A stretch of DNA of 9,939 bases from an uncultured bacterium. GTDB lineage: Bacteria > Cyanobacteriota > Vampirovibrionia > Gastranaerophilales > Gastranaerophilaceae. The notes below the pieces were generated by a model that was not told the DNA's origin, did no database searches, and was given only the letters and a program-made list of their open reading frames with translations. Below, piece by piece: positions 5,619-9,939 of this stretch. Position numbers and translations under genes: made by a program. Within the stretch, counting starts at the first letter, position 1, and each line of letters begins with the position of its first letter. Location of the stretch: assembly GCA_902772945.1 (NCBI GenBank), contig CACYCU010000038.1, positions 1 through 9,939 of the forward strand, given 5' to 3'.

Positions 5619-5828
5619 TTGGGTAAATCAAAGAAAAGAATTATCTATAAGGGTAAAAATCTCCAATTGACAAACCTTACCCGCACAGAAGCGATCGATA
5701 CAGCAGTTAAGCTGCTTAATAACAATGATAGAGAAGCATATTCTCTTATTACACTGTTTGGGCTAACTGCAGAAGAAATTTTGGAAGGCGGCGCAAGTTA
5801 TGAAATTGTAAAAGGGCTAGGAATATGA
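5619..5828 (+). CDS. Unrecognised 69-residue protein coupled to the prenyltransferase gene
   Basis: I cannot name a family. The start is a TTG at 5619 with AAGGAG (5605-5610) 8 nt upstream, which decides it; no ATG is available in frame upstream. The product starts with a basic stretch, 'MGKSKKRIIYKGKNLQL', then appears helical: 'TRTEAIDTAVKLLNNNDREA' followed by 'SLITLFGLTAEEILEGGASY' and a short glycine-containing end. It has no cysteine, signal peptide or membrane segment. Its stop overlaps the start of the prenyltransferase gene as ATGA, so the two are cotranslated. The 'LFGLTAEEILEGGASYE' part reads like a small helix-turn-helix or ruler-like helical module, but that is only an impression. 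Role unknown; a partner or regulator of the membrane enzyme is possible. Confidence 0.75.
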   Translation: MGKSKKRIIYKGKNLQLTNLTRTEAIDTAVKLLNNNDREAYSLITLFGLTAEEILEGGASYEIVKGLGI

Positions 5829-6694
5829 TATGGTTTTGGCTAAAAAATTCCCGATTATTTTCACTACCCATGTCTGTTTTATCTTGGCTTGTAATTTTTA
5901 TATATTCGTTTGACGGGAATTTAATAAACGGTTTAGCAGCTCTTATAGGCATTGCTTGTGTGCATATGGCAACCAACTTATTTGATGATTATGTAGATTA
6001 CAAATGTTTGACTGATAATTGCCAAAAATGCAAATGTCTTTACATAAAAGAAGGTAAAGCTACTATTGAAGATGTTTTAAGAGTTGTTATCGTATATTTT
6101 ATCATTGCTTCATTAGCTGGATTATTTTTGTTTTTAAGATGCGGTTTTACGATTGTTTGGCTTGCAATTATCGGAGCATTTATCTCTCTTTTTTATGCAA
6201 AATTTTCAAAAAAAGGCTTAAGCGAAGTTGCAGTAACCATTGCCTTTGGACCACTATTATTTGAGGGAGTTCATTTTGTTATGAAAGGATATTTCTCTTT
6301 TGAAGTATTTGTTATGTCTTTGGCTGTTGTGATGTTTACTGTAGGTTTAATGTATGTTCATACGGTACTAGATTATGAAGGTGATTTTGCGACAGGTAAA
6401 AGAACACTTGCATGTAGACTGGGTTCTAAAAATAAAGCCACAAGCGGTGTTTTTATAGTCTATGGTCTTGGGTACATTTTTACATCAGTTTTTGCAATTC
6501 TTACCAATAATTATCTTTTATTTACAACTTTTATACTAATTCCTTTAATCATTGACCTGTATAAATCATTGAAAAATTTCAAATGTGGAGATGAAATATC
6601 CGAATTTTACAAAAGATTATTAAAAGCAAGAAATTTAATGGTATTTTATTCTTTACTGTTTTGCCTCTGCCTGTTTCTGAAATTCATTTTCTGA
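5825..6694 (+). CDS. UbiA superfamily prenyltransferase, MenA-like
   Basis: An integral membrane enzyme that attaches a polyprenyl chain to an aromatic acceptor; the motif spacing is nearest to MenA (dihydroxynaphthoate prenyltransferase of menaquinone synthesis). In 289 residues there are about eight or nine hydrophobic segments. First aspartate motif: 'NLFDDYVDY' (N51, D54, D55, D58); second: 'LDYEGDFATGKRTLACRLG' (D183, D187, K192), both binding Mg-diphosphate. Directly after the first motif, where relatives have a short polar loop, lies C61-x4-C66-x2-C69-x-C71. No other quinone gene is in the window, so the acceptor is unproven. Translationally coupled to the preceding small gene by ATGA. 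The last 42 bases overlap the 3' end of the convergent M23 peptidase gene. Confidence 0.88.
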   Translation: MIWFWLKNSRLFSLPMSVLSWLVIFIYSFDGNLINGLAALIGIACVHMATNLFDDYVDYKCLTDNCQKCKCLYIKEGKATIEDVLRVVIVYFIIASLAGLFLFLRCGFTIVWLAIIGAFISLFYAKFSKKGLSEVAVTIAFGPLLFEGVHFVMKGYFSFEVFVMSLAVVMFTVGLMYVHTVLDYEGDFATGKRTLACRLGSKNKATSGVFIVYGLGYIFTSVFAILTNNYLLFTTFILIPLIIDLYKSLKNFKCGDEISEFYKRLLKARNLMVFYSLLFCLCLFLKFIF

Positions 6695-7546
6695 TATTAT
6701 TTTAAGCCTGTTTGCCCCTCTGTATTCATTCAACAAATCTGCAATAGGTCCTGCTTCTTTTTTATCTAAAGGATTAACCTGACCTTTTAGGTTGCAATAG
6801 CCTGTCCTTTGGGAATATTCCAGCCAGAATCTGCTATTTTGCTGCTTTGCAAGTTTTTCATCTGTCATTACGACTAAATGAGTATGCCACAAGGTAGTTT
6901 CACCTGTAGCACCAACATAGCCCAACTTATCTCCGGTTTTTACAATCGTGCCAACTATCGGCATTTTTATTGGATTTGGATAATCTTCAGGACGAGCAAG
7001 ATGGTCGAACGCGTATCGTCTTCCATCAACACCTAAAATAGTCAATGTATTTGAAACTAAATTATCTCCTTTTCTCGCAAATTTATGTGATATTACAACT
7101 CCGTCAACAGGAGCTTGAACTATTACAGGTTCTTTTGGTTTTCTTGAATAAGGAGATACAAATATATCAAGCCCCAAATGTGGTCTAATCGTTTTACCGC
7201 CCGGTCTTTGTGCAAAAAACATTCCAAAAGGATCTAAATATACATTGTTTGCGTTTTCTATCGGAGCTTTAAATTTTATTAAGCTATCAGGTTTTAAAAT
7301 TCTCTTTTTTAATATAGCAACAGACTTTTCATCAAAATGATGAGTTATTCCACCTACAAAATTCGTATCTGAAACAATTTTTAATCCATTTAAAACTTTT
7401 GAAGTCAACGGTTCAACTATCAATTGTTCTGTCTTTGTTATCTGCAACATATTGACAGGAACTTCCTTTGCTGTTTTTAAAGGAAACAAAGTCGCAACAG
7501 TTGTAATTATAGGAATAATTTTTCTTTGAATACCCAAAACTTTCAT
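6653..7546 (-). CDS. M23 (LytM-type) zinc peptidase, probable cell-wall endopeptidase
   Basis: Cuts peptide cross-links of peptidoglycan, or is a regulator of such enzymes. All LytM active-site residues are seen: zinc ligands H123 and D127 in 'HLGLD', the catalytic His182 of 'YAFDHL', and 'HTH' (221-223), whose second His is the third ligand. This predicts an active enzyme. The first 25 residues (basic 'MKVLGIQRK', then 'IIPIITTVATLF') look like a signal peptide or N-terminal anchor, placing the domain in the periplasm. The segment 30-110 is unassigned, and a C-terminal extension of about 65 residues follows the domain. AGGAG lies 13 nt before the ATG, longer than usual; no better start is visible. 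It lies just past the terminator of the flagellar operon, so it is probably transcribed separately. The 3' end overlaps the prenyltransferase gene by 42 bp. Confidence 0.92.
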   Translation of the reverse strand: MKVLGIQRKIIPIITTVATLFPLKTAKEVPVNMLQITKTEQLIVEPLTSKVLNGLKIVSDTNFVGGITHHFDEKSVAILKKRILKPDSLIKFKAPIENANNVYLDPFGMFFAQRPGGKTIRPHLGLDIFVSPYSRKPKEPVIVQAPVDGVVISHKFARKGDNLVSNTLTILGVDGRRYAFDHLARPEDYPNPIKMPIVGTIVKTGDKLGYVGATGETTLWHTHLVVMTDEKLAKQQNSRFWLEYSQRTGYCNLKGQVNPLDKKEAGPIADLLNEYRGANRLKIISENEFQKQAEAKQ

Positions 7547-7581
7547 ATAAAAAATAAAACTCCTGAATAAAAAATTTTGCC

Positions 7582-7608
7582 AAAATAAAAGAGGCAGTTT
7601 TGCCTCTT
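7582..7608 (-). terminator. Intrinsic terminator of the flagellar operon
   Basis: Perfect 8-bp stem AAGAGGCA / TGCCTCTT (7589-7596 with 7601-7608), 4-nt loop, followed on the minus strand by TTTTATTTT. It begins 25 nt after the stop of the rod/hook gene. On the plus strand no T-run follows, so it works in one direction and separates the operon from the M23 gene. Confidence 0.85.
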
Positions 7609-7633
7609 GGAGTTTAAATGTATATAATAAGTG

Positions 7634-8470
7634 TTAACTTCCTACAAGTCTCATTGCTTCTTGCAGCAATTCTTTTTGAGACGAAATAATCTTGTTTGTA
7701 GCTTCCATCTGCAGTTTTGCCATTTGATAATACGAGATATTAGCTTTAAAATCAGCATTTGACATTTCTAACAAGCCGGATCTGATTTCTCCGACTCCGA
7801 TTACAGGCTTTCCTGATTCTTCTGTTTCTAAAAATTGTCCTTCCTTAAATTCATAAAGAGCTGCAGCATTATGGAAGTTTCTTGTAGTTATACGATACAA
7901 AGGAACCGAGCGTTTTCCGTTATCTGCTTTCCCGTACAAAGTTCCATCTGATTTGATTTCATAATCATCATATTTGCCTAAAAATTTACCGTTATTAGGA
8001 TCAATCCAAAGTTTAATGTTTGTAGTTGGAATATCCATAGCTCCGCCTTTCATAGCGGTTTCTTGGTACAAATCTGCAGAAATTGATTTAGTACCCTGCA
8101 TAATTTCACCTTTGTCGTTTAGGATATACCCTTGTACAGTGTTTCCGTTTCTATCACGATAAACACCTTCTTTATCAAAAATAAATTCACCTAACCTTGT
8201 ATAAATACTCTGTCCTTCCGCATTTTTTACAAGGAAAAAGCCTTTGCCTTCAAGATATAAATTTTCTTTAGAAGTACCCGGTGTTGATTTACCTTGATCA
8301 ATCTTTTTGTCGTAATCGTCAGCAATAGCACCTCCTAGAAATGTCTTAAAGTTCACTTGTTGTTCTCTAAACCCAGGTGTATAGATGTTTGTCATGTTAT
8401 GGGCAATAACATCCATCCAGTTAACCGTGGATTTTTGAGTGTTCATAGCCGTAACAAATGCATCATTCAT
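7634..8470 (-). CDS. Flagellar rod/hook family protein (FlgE/FlgF/FlgG type)
   Basis: An axial protein of the flagellar basal body or hook, exported by the flagellar type III apparatus. The ATG at 8470 (278 residues) has AAGGAG 7 nt upstream; a longer frame beginning at 8554 lies within the preceding gene and lacks that site. N-terminal rod domain: 'VIAHNMTNIYTPGFREQQVNF' (21-41, matching 'NNxANxNTPGFK'). Core: 'EGKGFFLVKNAEGQSIYTRLGEF' (74-96), as in FlgF/FlgG. C-terminal domain: 'RSGLLEMSNADFKANISYYQ', then 'KLQMEATNKIISSQKELLQE', where the typical 'QRxFQxN' is altered. Its length is that of FlgF/FlgG (about 250-260), well short of usual hook proteins, yet it follows fliK where flgD-flgE normally sit, so I leave the symbol blank. 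The start overlaps the fliK-like stop by 8 bp. Last gene before the terminator. Confidence 0.88.
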   Translation of the reverse strand: MNDAFVTAMNTQKSTVNWMDVIAHNMTNIYTPGFREQQVNFKTFLGGAIADDYDKKIDQGKSTPGTSKENLYLEGKGFFLVKNAEGQSIYTRLGEFIFDKEGVYRDRNGNTVQGYILNDKGEIMQGTKSISADLYQETAMKGGAMDIPTTNIKLWIDPNNGKFLGKYDDYEIKSDGTLYGKADNGKRSVPLYRITTRNFHNAAALYEFKEGQFLETEESGKPVIGVGEIRSGLLEMSNADFKANISYYQMAKLQMEATNKIISSQKELLQEAMRLVGS

Positions 8471-9299
8471 TATCGTTCTCCTTCTTACGTCTTTGTTGCT
8501 TGTTACCGGAATTGCTGTATGACAATTCTGAATATGGCAAGTTTTCTTCATCAAAACGTTGTTTCAAACTGGCAATATTATTTCTCAAGTATTGTTCTAC
8601 AGCTTTATCACCCGGGATAAAGTTTGCTGAAAGACTTCCGTCTTTATTTACTTTTATAATGACAGAAACATCTTTGTCAAAATCTATTCTAAAAGGTTTA
8701 TTAGTTTTCATAGATTCTGCGAGCTTATCCATTAATATAGATGAAACCTGAATGTTTTTTTGAACATTTCTGTTATTTTCAATCAATGTACCATTCAATT
8801 GATTTGCAATACTCTGCATTGACATATCAGTATTTTTAACAAGATTTGCAAAAAATATAGCATCATTGTCTGACATATTTATAGAATCATAATCTATTGT
8901 TGATGCGGAATTTATCACACCAATTAAATCTTTTGTGTTAAGCAAATTTTGAATATTTTGTGACAACAGAGATTGGCTCTCATTATGATATTTAAAGTCA
9001 GTATAATTAACATTCCCGTTAAGAGATTCAATCGGCACAACTTCATCAGCCTCTTGATGCTCTACTTTATCCGGATGTTTTTGAGAATCTTTTTGAGATG
9101 TTTTTTTGGAATCAGCTTTTTCTGTTTCTTTTACATCTTTTTGAACTTCTTCTTTAGAATCTTCTGTTTTTGATGCTGTTTTCATTTCATCATTAAAAGA
9201 TTTTTCTGAAGTTTTATTTGATGTCTTTGATTGTGCTTTGGTTGAACTAATCTCTGAACTGCTTGCCAGAACTGCTGATTGTGCTGAGGTTACGTCCAT
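8463..9299 (-). CDS. fliK: FliK-like flagellar hook-length control protein
   Basis: FliK is secreted during hook growth, measures its length and switches the export gate to filament proteins. This 278-residue protein has the expected two-part build. Residues about 10-90 are Ser/Thr/Lys/Glu-rich and probably disordered, with many 'SKKTSQKDSQK'-type stretches; a variable middle follows. The C-terminal part, 'FRIDFDKDVSVIIKVNKDGS' through 'AVEQYLRNNIASLKQRFDEE', resembles the FliK C-terminal domain (acidic/hydrophobic strand, then 'r..L...i..Lk..l...gl'), followed by a basic tail 'NKQQRRKKEN'. It is shorter than the roughly 400 residues of the enterobacterial protein. The ATG at 9299 has GGAGG 6 nt upstream and overlaps the fliJ stop as TAATG. 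Sequence similarity alone is modest; position between fliJ and a rod/hook gene carries much of the assignment. Confidence 0.75.
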   Translation of the reverse strand: MDVTSAQSAVLASSSEISSTKAQSKTSNKTSEKSFNDEMKTASKTEDSKEEVQKDVKETEKADSKKTSQKDSQKHPDKVEHQEADEVVPIESLNGNVNYTDFKYHNESQSLLSQNIQNLLNTKDLIGVINSASTIDYDSINMSDNDAIFFANLVKNTDMSMQSIANQLNGTLIENNRNVQKNIQVSSILMDKLAESMKTNKPFRIDFDKDVSVIIKVNKDGSLSANFIPGDKAVEQYLRNNIASLKQRFDEENLPYSELSYSNSGNKQQRRKKENDNE

Positions 9300-9787
9300 T
9301 ACTTGCCTCCATCTATTTCTTTTAATTGTCTGAGAATTGCAGCTTCTTCCTCTATTTTGTCTTGATTCTGTCTAAAGAATCTTGTTATACCCAATTCGGA
9401 ATATTTTTTTAGTTCTGCTGCTTTTTCTTCTGCGATATAAGCTTCTCTGTTCTTTTCTTTATGCTTTTCAAGAACCTTAACTCCTTGTTCAAGTTTTACA
9501 AGAAGCGCCTTTTCTTCGTCAAGTTTTTTTTGTGCTTCGGCCCTTATTGCTTCGAGCTGTTCTGCTTTCTCCCAAAGATGTATCAAATATCTGTCATACG
9601 TTTCATACATCATAGGATCTGCAGTTCGCATATTTTGCTTTGTCGTTCTGATTTCTTCTTCGTTTTTACGAATATTTTCTTCAGCTTCATAGACAGCTTG
9701 CTGCGCCCTTTGAACAGCAATCAACTGTTCGTCTTTTTTATGAATTCTGAATTCCAGAACTTTTTGTAACCTGTACACGAAAGGCAT
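9299..9787 (-). CDS. fliJ: FliJ-like flagellar export chaperone / ATPase stalk protein
   Basis: FliJ sits in the centre of the FliI ATPase ring, escorts export substrates or their chaperones and links ATP hydrolysis to the export gate; cytoplasmic. The 162 residues begin with the family's 'F.YRLQKVLEFR' pattern (residues 3-14) and are almost wholly charged heptad-like helix: one coiled coil from about 15 to 50 and a second from about 65 to 125, the antiparallel hairpin expected of FliJ. Length is close to the usual 145-150. It is the first gene of the operon in view; its stop codon overlaps the fliK-like start. FliI and FliH, which normally precede it, are not in the window. Only a weak ribosome site (GAGTG) is seen before the ATG. 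Coiled-coil proteins are easy to misassign, but the N-terminal motif and context support the call. Confidence 0.85.
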   Translation of the reverse strand: MPFVYRLQKVLEFRIHKKDEQLIAVQRAQQAVYEAEENIRKNEEEIRTTKQNMRTADPMMYETYDRYLIHLWEKAEQLEAIRAEAQKKLDEEKALLVKLEQGVKVLEKHKEKNREAYIAEEKAAELKKYSELGITRFFRQNQDKIEEEAAILRQLKEIDGGK

Positions 9788-9809
9788 ATCACTCTACTGT
9801 ATTATCACT
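9787..9809. repeat. Direct repeat of 7 bp at the fliJ start
   Basis: TATCACT occurs at 9787-9793 and 9803-9809, 16 bp apart (AGTGATA on the coding strand). One copy overlaps the start codon, the other a GATAAT -10. Spacing of about one and a half turns could suit a regulator, but chance is not excluded. Confidence 0.25.
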
Positions 9810-9829
9810 TATTTGTCGAGTGTTATAAA
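9801..9829 (-). promoter_or_regulatory. Possible promoter of the flagellar operon
   Basis: Minus-strand TTTATA (9829-9824), 17-nt spacer, GATAAT (9806-9801). +1 near 9794 would give a 7-nt leader before the fliJ ATG. A second candidate starts with a perfect TTGACA at 9870-9865, followed 18 nt later by a weaker AATCAT (9846-9841). I cannot say which is used, and neither is a clear flagellar sigma-28 site. Confidence 0.35.
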
Positions 9830-9872
9830 CATCTATATGTATGATTTAATAATTTTTATAAAATTGTCAATA

Positions 9873-9939
9873 TTAATCTAAAATTTTCACACCGGTTCTT
9901 GCGCCTCTTTGTGTTCTCATCGTTTTGTAGCCCTTTGGA
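9873..9939 (-). CDS. C-terminal end of a further gene, cut by the window edge
   Basis: A minus-strand frame enters from the right edge and ends at TAA (9875-9873) after 21 visible residues, 'PKGYKTMRTQRGARTGVKIL' plus a final Asp. Base composition is clearly less AT-rich than the 85-base gap to fliJ, and the frame stops right at that change, which supports coding. Another minus frame is also open across this stretch, so the choice is not certain. The Arg/Gly pattern faintly recalls the repeats of a gyrase A C-terminal domain, but the fragment is too short to name. It does not look like the end of FliI. Confidence 0.4.
   Translation of the reverse strand, partial: PKGYKTMRTQRGARTGVKILD

Noticed and set aside
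8471..8554. Longer N-terminus for the rod/hook protein
   Set aside because: The extra 28 residues do not match the family and lie within the fliK-like gene; the ATG at 8470 has AAGGAG 7 nt upstream.
9802..9828. Flagellar sigma-28 promoter upstream of fliJ
   Set aside because: Only the GATAA part of the -10 matches; no TAAA-type -35 lies at the right distance.
1..9939. CRISPR arrays, tRNA/rRNA genes, insertion sequences, toxin-antitoxin or defence genes
   Set aside because: I looked on both strands and saw no repeat arrays, cloverleaf-type sequences, transposase motifs or matching protein families.

Overview
This AT-rich window looks like chromosomal DNA from a flagellated, Gram-negative-type bacterium. 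The best guess is a gut member of the non-photosynthetic cyanobacterial relatives (Gastranaerophilales / Vampirovibrionia, formerly Melainabacteria). The main pointer is the type IV pilin-like protein at 4753-5529: its N-terminus and its 'INGPKGPN..GRD.F' and C-terminal 'GW.IP.DYP' motifs resemble a pseudopilin family I associate with that group. Flagellar genes, dense packing and AT-rich codons fit. The assignment is inferred from memory of families and was not searched.

Layout. (a) 1-1034 (+): 3' part of an acetolactate synthase large subunit, cut by the left edge. (b) 1031-2958 (-): a two-gene unit of an M16 zinc peptidase followed by a family 4 uracil-DNA glycosylase. (c) 3021-4764 (+): nanE (ManNAc-6-P epimerase), an unrecognised 63-residue basic protein, and a ROK sugar kinase, joined by stop/start overlaps; together they suggest amino-sugar (ManNAc/sialic acid) use. 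(d) 4753-5529 (-): the pilin-like protein. (e) 5619-6694 (+): an unknown 69-residue protein coupled to a UbiA/MenA-type prenyltransferase. (f) 6653-7546 (-): an M23 peptidoglycan peptidase. (g) 7634-9787 (-): a flagellar operon fliJ, fliK-like, rod/hook protein, closed by a clear intrinsic terminator at 7589-7608. (h) 9873-9939 (-): the tail of a further gene.

There is no mobile element, CRISPR array, RNA gene or obvious defence island, and I do not see a complete undescribed system. The most interesting signals are regulatory and architectural. Two genes (nanE and the pilin-like gene) have a perfect TATAAT placed exactly 6 nt before the ATG, predicting leaderless mRNAs. A perfect 9-bp-arm inverted repeat sits over the back-to-back -35 elements of the pilin and prenyltransferase operons. 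All three convergent gene pairs overlap at their 3' ends. Several enzymes also carry changes at normally conserved sites: Trp to Phe and a lost tail in acetolactate synthase, a replaced zinc-ligand His in the ROK kinase, and a four-cysteine cluster in the prenyltransferase.
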